Made by a program: the position numbers and the translations under genes | In this document: one piece after another, positions 1 to 12,400 of the stretch | Position numbering within the stretch: the stretch's first letter is position 1 | Layout of the letters: each line of letters starts with the position of its first letter | Notes under the pieces: model-generated | Databases searched by the model: none | Told to the model about the DNA's origin: nothing | Seen by the model: only the letters and a program-made list of their open reading frames with translations | DNA from: Isoetes taiwanensis | Lineage: Eukaryota; Streptophyta; Lycopodiopsida; Isoetales; Isoetaceae | DNA: 64,000 bases | Direction of reading: 5' to 3' | Assembly (NCBI GenBank): GCA_021234155.1 | Contig: JAJEKV010000064.1 | Coordinates: 4,464,001 to 4,528,000 of the forward strand

Positions 1-3000
1 AATTTTTTTACTTTGCATTGGATAATGTTAGTTAATCAAGCTCGATAAATTTATTTCTCAACAATTTAGTTTTTGGATTGGTTTTTGGCCTGTTTTTTTA
101 TTTTTAAAACCAACTATAAGATATGATATATAGCTAGCTGTGTAGGTTAGTCTAGAAACTTCAAAATTTGCAAAGCTCATCTCTATGCCATAGGGTAGAT
201 TCACACTTGTTGTTATGGTATGTTAAATTAATTTTTAACACTTTCCCATTATGATTAAATTATCTTACAATTCACACCAACCATTATATTAAAAGTTTAA
301 CATAATGGTCTCCATCATGAAGCTAAAAAACTCTTTCAATTTGGAAGTCATGGCATTGTCACATCATAGACAAAATAAGGAAGGACTAAATAGACTAGGC
401 ACCCTGGAGGGGTTCTGTTGGTGCTCCTTTAAATAACACTACAAAAAAAGTATGAAGGTAATGTTGACAATTGTAGCCGTATAGGTAACCTATCTATTCA
501 GATTAAGTATTTTTTTGGGGGATCCAGCTATGGAAAAGGAGAGGCCTCTCTCTATAGTACCCGTTCTCTAAAGAAGAGAGGCCATTCACCTTGTAGTACC
601 CACATATTGGGGAAGAAAAGAAGATGTTCTTTGGAGTACATGTGCTCTGACTTCCCCAACATGTTTTTATGTCCTTAATACTTTCTACCTACCCTTTAGA
701 GGGGATCTATAGTACATAATTTGTATCAATATATACAACAGCCCTAGCCCTACTTACTACCTTGGTCAATCCCTTGGTAGCATTAACATCCATGTCTCTT
801 TGAGCAAAACAAAGATGGTCTATCCATCAAACGTCATTTGATGTCTATGTTAACATTAATCCATAAGTATCAAGAATACTCAAAGTATCTTACTATTTTT
901 TTGAGCGTGAACTATGTGGCTTTTTAACCTTGAAATCATTATTTGATCTCTGAGTGATGAATAGAACTAGTGTTCTTTTACATTTTACTATAACCATCAT
1001 AAGGTTTTCATATTTAGGAATTAAGTACATGCCTCAATTATCTTTATGCTTATGCCTAAACATTTTGATATCCATTTAATTTCATATCTGTTTCCATGTT
1101 TTTGACATGAGGTGTGTAAAATTTACAATTCCCTTTTTTTTATATAATGTGAAAGTTTGTATCATAGATTCTTTGGCGCGTTCTGCCATTGCCATATCTT
1201 TATATCTTGACATCAAGTTTCATAATCTCTTACAAGTCTAATAAGGCTCAAATCATTCCAGTTGTAAATACCTTTAGTATAGATTTTACATGTCAAATGA
1301 CTAAGCATGTTATTTGCTTGTACATATTCATTCATGACTAAGTAAATGGTATTTCAAAAAAGAAACTCAACGCTTTTATTAATATCAGGTAACAAATGCT
1401 GGCATATCGACCTGTAATTTTCTGTCTGGCTACTAGTGAGCCATACTAAAATCCATTTTTTTATCATCAGATCTTGGCCTGATGAGGTTTTAAACGGAAA
1501 ATTATTTCAAAATCTCATATATACCAAGGCTTTTAAGTAGAGATTCTATTGCATACACATGCATATTTAAAAAGGTTTAAATAAAAAATGTCATATGCTT
1601 TAAGGATGCAGCTTATGAACTTGCTGCAATTTAAATAGCTAGGTCAAGTACTTAAGTAGATAGAAAAACCAGTTATTTTGCAGAAGAATGCCAAGATCAT
1701 CAAGAAGCACTCCATGTTAGCAGATTCTAGAGTAAAAGAATGCCCATGTAGCAGGTTCTCCATGCACACTTTGTTTTCCAATACCCAGATCTCCTCAATG
1801 TATGGAAAATAGATACTACCATTTCCATTACAGTTGACATAAGCTTTAGAGTAGAACATAAACAATGAGAGAAGAAACACTCGTACCTGCAGCCAATCGT
1901 ACAAACATTAGCAAATAACTTGTTAATGGTGCAAAGGCCAAAAGGTACATTGGTGTTTCTTTATCTCCCTTTATCAATTGCGTACCTTCTGCCCTTGAGC
2001 ATGTAGACTATCAAAGTTAAAATCACCATCATAAAACACTTGTTTTAAAGACTAATATCAAAAACCACCATCTGTACAAACTACAATTATCATGATCATG
2101 AGATCCTTGTTACATATTAACTAGATAGTCATACTCATCTACAAAATGTGATCTTATGCCAACCAGATATTCATAGCCAGTTTTTGGCTAGGCCTATGTA
2201 CAGGCCTACTGTTTTAAAACCAAGCTTAGCAATAATTAAGAAAATTACTTAAACGTTTTAGTGCCCTCGGCATTTGCAGATCAAGAGCTAGAAATACCTA
2301 TATGTTATCCAGATCAGCATCATACTCTTCCACGAAGTGAGTTTCAGGAATGAACTGCCCTGCACTTCCATAGTTTGCACTTTTTTAGTCAAGTGAGTGC
2401 CATAGCCCTCACTATAATTTCTTTTGACTCAAAGTTCCTATCCATATCGAAGGCGCTTCCCAATTGAATCGGTGCCAGAGGAGCTTCTTTTCGACCAAAA
2501 TACCATGCTTATGAATTCCTTAAGATCTTCTTCCCGACCAGCTAGTAGTCAATGCAAAAAGCTTGCATGCAGTTCTTACGAACCCATTCAGGCAAATGCA
2601 GAGGCTTCATTCTTAAGCCAGCCTTTATCAAATGGCTATTGATTAGAATTATTATTTAATTATGGCCCAAATTCAAAGGTTTAATATGGTATTCATCATG
2701 ATTCAATATCTAAAAAAATGGTGCAATGATGAAGTGCTAGATTCCCTACATGATTATTGTATTTAGCATCATGCAAAAGGAATGTCCTTCAATAAATGTC
2801 CATCATATTAAACTATTGGTAATTGTTACAATTTAGTATTTTAGCAACATAAGACCATCCTTTTTTTATGATACTTAAATGCACCTATAGGTGTTGTTAG
2901 TACTTAAGTGCTAATAGAACTATAATCAACCATCTTATATATTAACCATAGAATATATCTAGTATAATCATTGGTAAAAAACGAAAAACTAAAATAAAAA

Positions 3001-3447
3001 GTAAAAAAAGTTGAAGTTAACATATTGATAAAAAGTGCATTCACATATACAAAATATTGGGTTAGTGTTAAGAAATAATAAATTCTATTAAAAATATGTT
3101 CACACCAATAATTATAAGATAATGGATTTCGTTAAAACTAGGTTCACACATAAGTTGTTATGTTAGTGGGAAACCAAACAAAAATAATGACTTTCTTTTG
3201 AGTGTGCTCCCAAGGCGGGGTTAATATTTGTATTACAACCATTAAACTTTTTAGAAAATTGTTATCTTTTGACATAACAGAATCATATGTGAACTAGAAA
3301 TTTAACAAAACTTAACCCCATTAAGCTCTCGAGCCTAATGAAATTTTATACCTGGGAGGTGTGAGTTATTATTATTATTTTTTTTTAATCTAAACTGAAA
3401 CCCCCTAGTGTGAACACAACTCATGTGGATTGGGAGTACTTTTACAG
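1..3447. other. AT-rich stretch without an assignable gene
   Basis: No confident gene was found on either strand. Two small adjacent hairpins occur at 543-583 and 607-659. An open stretch on + (2424-2642, Ser-rich, ending in TGA) and a short exon-like stretch on - ending at a stop at 2298-2300 show no recognisable family. The missing N-terminal exons of the downstream cyclopropane synthase (Rossmann FAD motif) were looked for here by eye and not found. Confidence 0.5.
543..659. repeat. Two adjacent short inverted repeats
   Basis: A perfect 9-bp inverted repeat (GGCCTCTCT at 543-551 with AGAGAGGCC at 575-583) is followed 23 bp later by another (TTGGGGAAG at 607-615 with CTTCCCCAA at 651-659). 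Both surround CTATAGTA/TGTAGTA-like motifs, which also recur in the retroposon at 16807-18341. Function unknown. Confidence 0.45.
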
Positions 3448-6400
3448 GTACCTTCAGAAAGTAGAAGAAAAGGACCCAGAGATTGATGTAAATGAAACAT
3501 TGGGAAACTTTCTGCAGAGACATGGGTATTCAAAAAAATTCAGGGATTGTTATCTGGTAATCTACTTTTAAAATACAGTTCCTCAGTTCGTTCTTCCAAG
3601 TGTTGATTTGCTTATTATCTACTTACATCAGATTCCTGTGTGCGGATCCATTTGGTCTTGCTCCTCAGAGCAAGTCATGAACTTTTCGGCATTATGTATC
3701 CTCACATTTTGCCAAAATCACCATCTTCTGCAGGTATGATAATTTATTACCTGTAATCCAAGTAGCTAAATTTAAGTCAAACCTCTTGATTAAATCTTGC
3801 AGTTGTTTGGGCGACCACAGTGGCTAACAGTAAAAGGACGTTCTCAGACTTATGTAGAGAAGGTATTTATAGCATCAAAACTGACTTATCTATTTCACCA
3901 AATCCCCTATCCATTCCTTCATTTGTGTTGAAACTGTGCAGATTGTGGCCCAGCTTAAAGAGATGGGTGCTGAGCTACGGCTGAACTGTGCGGTGGATAA
4001 TATAATCTCAAGGACAGAAGGCAAAAATCTCTTCTTCAAATGTTAATATAATTTTGAAAATTATACATGTAATAATGTCTATCGAATTTTGCAGGTATTC
4101 ATGTTGTGGATGTAAAAGGTACAGATACTGTATATGATAAATGCATAATTGGTGCTCACGCACCGGATGCACTCCAGATGTTGGGCGATGAAGCAACATA
4201 TGAGGAGCGATGTATTCTTGGTGCTTTTCAGTATAGCTATAGGTACAGTACGGGATAATATATTGAGTCTCAAATTTAAGGAGCTACAATTTCTTACGCT
4301 TTTCAAAGTGCAGTGACATCTATTTGCATCGCGACACACAATTTCTTCCAAAACATCCTGCATCATGGAGTGCATGGAACTTCTTGGGAAGTCAAGAGGG
4401 TCGTGTTTGCGTCACCTATTGGCTCAACCTTCTGCAGGTTCAAAATGGATGTTATTCACATTTTTTCCTCTGTTCATAGGATCAACCAATTTAAATTCTT
4501 AATATTACTAGTTCTTTCAACACTGCTATGGGAATTATATCCCTTTCCTTGGACAAATGAAATGCAGAATCTCGGAAACACAGGAAAACCCTTCCTTGTA
4601 ACTTTAAACCCCACAAAGAAGCCTCTTTCTGTCATTAGCAAATGGCAGACAGGTCATCCTGTACCCTCTCCAGCCGCAGTTAGAGCCCTTCAGCAACTTG
4701 ATCAAATCCAGGGAAAACGAGGAATATGGTTTTGTGGTGCTTACCAAGGTAATAAGATATATAGCTCCACTTATTATCGCATGCACATTATGAATCACGC
4801 AATTTCTTTTGTAGGGTATGGCTTCCACGAAGATGGTTTGAAGGTACAATATGTAATATGTGCTTATAAATTCTTCAAAATCCTTCGATCACACCGTCTA
4901 ATCTTCACAGGCTGGTTTGAGAGCTGCAAAGAATTTGGTACTTGAGGGGTACAATCCTTTACAAAATTACAAGCAAATGGTTTTCTCATGGTCAGAAACA
5001 GGAGCACGATATTTCGTGATTTCATTCTTGCGAAGCTTTGTCTCTCTTGGACGTATTCAGTGCGTATTCTTTGGGTTTCTGATTGCCTCGATGTTTGAAG
5101 TTTGCTATGATATCACAAATAAATTGTTGTTCACATCTATTTAAACATAGGCTCTTTGAAGATGGTGGTACGATAGTGGATATTGATGGTAAAGACAAGG
5201 GCAGTAATTTGAACTGCAGATTGAGAATTCACAGTCCCTCTTTTTATTGGAAGGTGACGATTAAACTAAACCTATATTTACACCAGACTAATGTACACTC
5301 AATTTTGGCTTGGTAACAGGTTGCTACCAGGGTTGATCTAGGCCTCGCAGAAGCTTATATGGATGGTGATTTCACATTCATAGATGAGAAGCGCGGGCTT
5401 CTTGATTTTCTAATGGTAATGTACTCTATAACAACTGCAAAACGAATTATGTTTTTTGGACAATGAGCTACGTTCGTTGATAAGCACCAAATAGGTACTC
5501 ATCAAGACATCGCACATATTGATAGGCATAAATGACTTGATGACGAAGAAAAAAGTTTGTTTGTAGCTCACCTTACCTTACCTCATTTGAATGTTCTAGC
5601 CAAAAATAAGTTAGGTGAATGGGGTTGTAGCAATTGACACGCATTTTGTAGAGGGCTATAAATGTATTCCTGCAATTGTTTGCTGTGTAAAAATACATTA
5701 GGATCTAAATTCCAAAGAATAAACAAGAAAAAAGGATTAAAAGAAAAATTGCATATGTAAAATTCTGACACCATCTTATCCTATGTGCAGCTTCTAATAA
5801 GGAATAGAGACTTGAAGAGATTTTCAACAAAAAATAGGTACATTTCTAACTGTAGATTCAATTTGTGATTCATACCATACAATATAAGAGCACCATTCTT
5901 GACATATTGGCGATAGTAGAGAAGTAATTGATAGAGCTAGTTATGATTATTAGGCTTAATGATGATATATAACTTAACCGGCAGGCAAAACTAATTCTGC
6001 GTCTATTGACTGGGTTGTCCATATTTACAACGCTTGTCTACTTGGTTATACAAGTTTGAGTAATTCAAAAGTCATTGTCTAATCTCCAAAGCCAATTAAT
6101 GAATTCCCCTCTTTGCACAAGGGGAGTGGGAGGGAGATAGTCGTTATCCAGCCTTGCTGGCCCTATCTAGCACATGTCGAATTGTGGTAAAACTTAAGAC
6201 CATGATCATATATGGTTTCCAGAGAGAGAACTCAAGACGTAAAATCCCTACCAGTGAACTTCACATTTCATAATTCTAGATCACTACTTCTCAGTGGAAC
6301 GTAATAATCCATCGACTGACTTCTACTTAACTATAAATCACAACACATTATGCTTTCCTACTCTTTGATCGTGCTAATCATTTAGAGTTACACTTGGGAT

Positions 6401-9400
6401 ATAGCATCATCTAAATTAGATTCTTCGTGACCTAAAGTCGTGATTGCTAAACTGGTTCTTCTTTCTCCCCTGCCAATTGAATCTTTGACTTGAGATTATC
6501 TAGAAGTCATATTAATTACACTATCCTCATTTTTATTTTTGCCAAAGGACGCTTAAACTGCAGGTCTTACAATTTATCAAGATCTGGTTGTTATAACCGT
6601 TGGATTAAATGAGTTAAACTGCATAAATCTTTGGGTTTGGAAATTATCGTGATAATCCTCTGGGCCTAGATGTTATCCTGACAATCTACAGAATGTTTGA
6701 CCTATTGGTCTCCGTGGACGTTAAAAAATCTATTCTATTCTATTCTACACATAAGCACCTTGCATCAAGCTGCAGTGGCACCTTTCTGTTGCATTGTTGT
6801 TCTGCTGCATTTGTTGGAAGCGGAGCTTGCAATGCTCCGTGAGTTGTGCATGGATTGCTCTAGAAGTGCAAGGAGATTTGAGGATTTGTATGCTCCATCT
6901 TGAATACGCTGATTTCTAGATAAATTGCTCGACTTATGGGTTAAGGGAGGTCAACCTTCCCCATCTCCCTAGAGGGAAGGGTTAACCTCCTCTACTAGTC
7001 TTTCCAAACTCGAGTTACATCAAGTTAGAGGAAAGCTTCATTATGACCATAGCTAGAGAAGAAAAAGAAGTCCTTTGGACTAATATAGATCAGATCAAGT
7101 TGAAAACTTTGATAACATATTGATCATATTTAGGACTAAATACGCTCGCACATATACATAGAGCCTGACTAAAAGTCAAGGGTGCATCTGAAATAAGTTT
7201 TGAAACGATATTATATTTATGCCTTCTATAGAATATGGTCTTTAATCAGCAAATTGGATTAGATCTGATGCCTGCTTAAGTAAAGCCCCCAGTTACCTTA
7301 CATTGAAAATGGCCATATTTGTCTAGCAAACCATTGAATGATCATTATTCGACACAAAAGTGGCTTTCTCACTTGCAAATTTAAGGCATATTCTCCAAAA
7401 TTATCATCTCCATCATATAACCCCCATTAATTTGATGTATAAATGTGTTTTCCTTAGTTATGGACGTATGAAGATAATATATATCATCGAATTGCAATAC
7501 TATAAAACTTAGCTTGAAAATCAATATATGATAATTTTTTTAAAAAAAAGGAAGTTTTAAACAATTAGTAACCATAATGATAGAAAAGACTTGAAATGGC
7601 AAAAAATGCTAGATTTGCAGAATATAATTTGAACTTTTGAGAAGAAATATGCACTATAGAACTAAAAAGAAAAAGTGGTCTAAAAGCAGTTAGTTAATAA
7701 CCAGTATGATAGAAAAGATCTGAAATGGAAAAAAATGACAGCCCTGCAGACTTCTACCAGAATTTGAGTCAAGTAACACGAACTAAAAGGCTCAAACTGT
7801 GATGATGAATCATAACTTTTTATTCTATTTATGGGAGCTTATATAGTGTCACAATGCATACATTGTGACACTTGGCTAAAGCCACCTGGAATATGACTAT
7901 TACATTTAATATAATTATTCAATGTGACTTGTTCTAGTGATAAACGGACCTCTCATTCATCTCAACAGAATTTACAATGGCTGATATTAGGGGATAACTA
8001 TATACACACTGCTAACTATGGTACAAAATTGAAAAAATACACGGAGTAACCAGCAATAACAACCTAGACCCCAAAAAACATAATTCTAACAAAGGTTGAC
8101 TATTGTATTCACTGAAAGCTTATCATTAAAACGCGATTGAGACAAGTGGCTCGGACAAATGCAAAGCTGAAAAAGTCATTAGTATACAAAATTCCATGAG
8201 CAAAGAAGAACCTAAACTTTCGTGCTAGAATTTAACTTGCACATTGCCAAATATTGGAACACAAAACTTGAAATAACCTCTTAAAATAAAGGTAGTCTCT
8301 GCCCTTCCAAGAGGACATGCAGGAGGCAGTTTTATCTAAGATCCATCCTATTATTTCTCCACAGCAGCGTGGTCAGTTGGAATCAAGTATTAATGTCGAT
8401 GACTTGCATTTTCCTGTAGACTCTTTAAAGAAGAATAAGTGCCCAGGCTTGGATGGTTTTCCTGCAGAGTTTTTCCAAGCTTATTGGAATTGTCTTGATG
8501 ATGATGTCTTCAATGCTTTCTCTGAGTTTTGACGGTTCAGGAGCTTGGATATCATCAACACTGGTTGCATTTCCCTTATTCCTAAGTGCAAAGAGCCTAA
8601 AACTATCTTGGATTGGCGCCCTATAACTTTGCTATCTATGGTGTACAAGATCTTTGCTAAGGCTTGTCATGGTGCCATGTGGACAAAACCTCCCCAATAT
8701 AGATGGGGTAGTCACACACGCCAAATTTAAAAGAGGGAAGGTGGCTTCAAAAAAAATGGAATAGGGTACAATTGGAAGGGCCAATTGGAATCTCATGTAG
8801 AACCCTACCATAAATAGCAATCTCTTAAAATGATCCAGAAGCCCAAAAGTGCATGTAGTGATACATGCATCACATAGGCATGCTTAGCCTATGTGATGGC
8901 TCGGATCAATAGGATAACTATGAGGTCATGTTAGTCATGTGACAACGCATGACAAGGCAAGGACAAACAGACAACCAAAAAGCCCATAACTTAGAAGCAT
9001 CTACAACGACTCCATGGCCTCCACACGTGAGACAAGTTCCATAAGTTCTCACAACTGCCACTCCGAGATGATTGTTTTGATATTCTTGTTAATCCCCAAA
9101 ATTTTGAGAGACATTACAGGTGCAACCGCAAGAGTGGTTGCCGCTTCGTGTGTTTTTCTATTTTGAACATGAGTTGTAAATGTAGTGCTAGATTAGAGGT
9201 CTGTTACAAAAGATTTATTAAAAAGGTGTTTTGCATTCATATTCCTGCACTTAATTTTTCCTCTCTTTTATTTTTTTTCATAAAGCTTGCGCGATAGCCT
9301 GTTAGGTTCTCTACTTCATATAAAAACCCCCATGTTGGTTGTCAGGCAAAAAACTCTAAGCAAGAACCCTAAAAACCTAACACTACTGATACCGGATCTT

Positions 9401-12400
9401 AAGCAGATGTCTTCATGTTAAGGGATTCATCATCTTTATAAAAATGATCTATAGCCCTCCAATTTACTTCCAAAGTCCCCTTTAGATCTATCGAATCACA
9501 AGTAAACTACTAGCAATTTCTTCTATATATGATAATTTGAGCATCCAAGATTGGATTAGCAGCCACATTCCTTGGATTTATGAATCCCATAGCTATCACA
9601 CTTCTTGATCAAATTGTATCAAACAATGATTGTTAATAAAAGTCTCTCTAGAATCATACTAAATTCCTCTAAAACCTCCCAAGAAATCCATAAAAGTTTG
9701 GTAAGACCAAAATCAAGGCTTACGTAGCTTATAACTGGCCGAGGAACAAAACATGAGTTAGATCTGGATGCTTCATAGTAGTCTCAAGAACTTCTCCAAC
9801 AAGTTTCATCAAATCTTCCCGTATACTCAAGAATCAAGAAGTTTAATCCCACTACAGACCTTTCCTTGATTACGAATGGTAATATCGATGTCCTAATGTC
9901 GATATCTAAGGTTGTTGTTTCTAGACATCACAACATGCACATCTTTGCTCCACCAATTTTTGAAATAAATATGAGTTGAAATAAGAGTATCAACCTGCCA
10001 CTAGCTGTGAAATCTTTAAAATTATCCATATAAGAGAGAGACCTACTCAGGCTAAATTCTCATAGTTCTATGTCCTTTGAACCTGTTCTAATATCATATT
10101 TGACACTAGCTGATTAAGAGTCAGGCAATGAAGATAGATAGATAGATAAAGGAGCATTTGTCGTCAATGGCCTTGGAAGGTTGTATTTTCACCTCTAAAG
10201 TAAGCTAAGAATATCAAAGTTCATAGGAGGTTTCTTGTTGGTAAGAACGTTATCACAATTGTGCTATATTAATCTCCCATGTGAAACTTAATATTTTAGA
10301 TGGATCTTACTCATAAAAACTTTACCTACCTACCTCTACTCATAAAAACTTTACCTACCTACCTATCTATCTATGAAAAATGAAAAATACTCCATGATTG
10401 GCTCTAGATTTGTGTTCATCTCCAGCTTCACCGTACATGTCATGTTTGAGCCTAAGTGGCACGTTTGAGCCTAGGTGAATGCTTGAGCCTAGACGGCTTG
10501 TTTGAGCATAGGTGGCTTTCAATTTGGGGTTGTTAAAGGTGTCAATTCAACATTTTCTTTCAATTCAAAAGCCTAGCATTAGACAATTCCATGGGCTTTA
10601 TCTTTCCGATGCACATGTTTGTCTTTTGATGTATATGTTGTATAGAATAGAATAGAATAGAATAGAATAGGAAAATGGAGGTTGGGACTCCATTCCCGGT
10701 TTTGCATTTGGGGTCCCGCGACCGGCGGGCGTTAGCCGGGAGCGGGTCACCTGCAAAACTGGGAATGGAGGACCAACCTCCATTCCCCTACAAAATAGAA
10801 ATAGGGGAGTCGAGGCAGAAACAGAGTTTTAAGATCTGTGAAACAGAGTTTTAGGCAAAGATCTGTGAAAACTTAAAACTTAAATTTGAGAAATGGTTGA
10901 GTCTAGGCAAAAACAGAGCTTAGGATCTGTGAAACATAGTGTTTAAGGCAAAAATCTGAGGACTTGCGAATTGCTCAAACTGCTCGAAGACCTATTAAAC
11001 CTGCGAACTGCTTGAAGACCTCCGAAACCTTAAACATGTGAGCTTGAAACATGCAAAATTTAAGAAACGAGCTTCTCAAACTTGCTCGAACATGCTTAAA
11101 CATGCGAGGTACTCAAAGACCTGCTCGAAGAGTGCGGTGCAGTCCTGCGATCTTGTGTGGAAGAGTGCGGTGAAGAGTGCTCGAAACCCTGTGATCTTGT
11201 GTGGAAGATGCGGCAGTGTGGAGCTCCAAGAATCCTAAAACAAAAACCTAAAACCTGCGCCCCCGGTCGATCAGAATGCGTGAACCCTATTTCCATTCCG
11301 TGATATTGGCGGGCGCCACGTGTCGCCCTGAGAATGGGCGCTAGGGAATAATGACGACCCAATTTCTATTTTGTTCTTTTACTATCTCCATCTAATAAGT
11401 GGCATCACGAAGTCTCTTAGCCCATCAAGGTGCATTTACGTATGGTGATTGAGTGTGTGCATCTTAAAGACCAATGGTTTGGATGGTAAAAATGCCCCTC
11501 TTCTTCAACCATTTTAAACAGTATTTCACATAGATGGTTAAGTGGTAGCAAATAATTCATGGATATCCCAAAGTCAATAGATTGGCTTAGAAGATTGTTC
11601 CTTGAATTTCAATTCTCTGTTCTTTGTATATGCGAAGGGTTGAGACTATCAGACTTCTTCTTGTGCGGTCGACTTCGGTAGCATGCTTTGGTTGTTAAAC
11701 TTAGGATTTCTCTAACAAGCCAGCAAATTTTGCTTGCTATTTACATAGATTTATAGCCCAAATTGTGTAGATGAGCATTTCATCTTGCAACTAGTTGGCC
11801 TTTGTGGCCCACCTAGAAAAAGGAGGATATTGCATATCTTTAAAGGATACAATAGATGAGCTTTTCTTTGTCCATATACGACAAATTTGCTATGGATTAT
11901 AATTGTCGTTCCTTGAGTAAGAAAAAAAGTATTGATTTGGGAAGTCTATCTTCACATACACTCTTATGCGAGATAGGTACGATTGTGCTCAATTTTGAGG
12001 GAAATAGTCTATGAGATGCATGCACACTAATGTTGTCAAGTGGGTCCTATTGCCAATCACCTATGCCATAGACTTGAATGTAAAACTTCTACTAAGATAG
12101 TGTGTTTACCACTAGATCAAGTTTCAAGTGACTAGAGGTAAAAATGACATGGAAGAATAATTTGCCAAGTGTTGATGAGTATGGATAAAAGAAGGCTCAT
12201 TTTTTACTCCTACATCAAATATCAAGTAACTATGCGTAAAATAACATGTAGAAAATCATTTGGCAAACTTCTAGATTTAACATTCAATAAAAAAAATGCT
12301 CATTTACTTGGCAATTTTTTAGAGGTTGGTGGACGCCAGTCTTATTCACTGCAACAGTTTCATCGGGGGTTTATTACTTCAAACATGCACTTCGCAAAAA

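Noticed and set aside
2424..2642. Ser-rich open stretch on +
   Set aside because: No family, no confident splice sites and no neighbouring exon. Recorded only as part of the left flank.
4079..4375. Minus-strand ORFs over the synthase exons
   Set aside because: They are antisense to exons with clear conserved motifs and have no motifs of their own.
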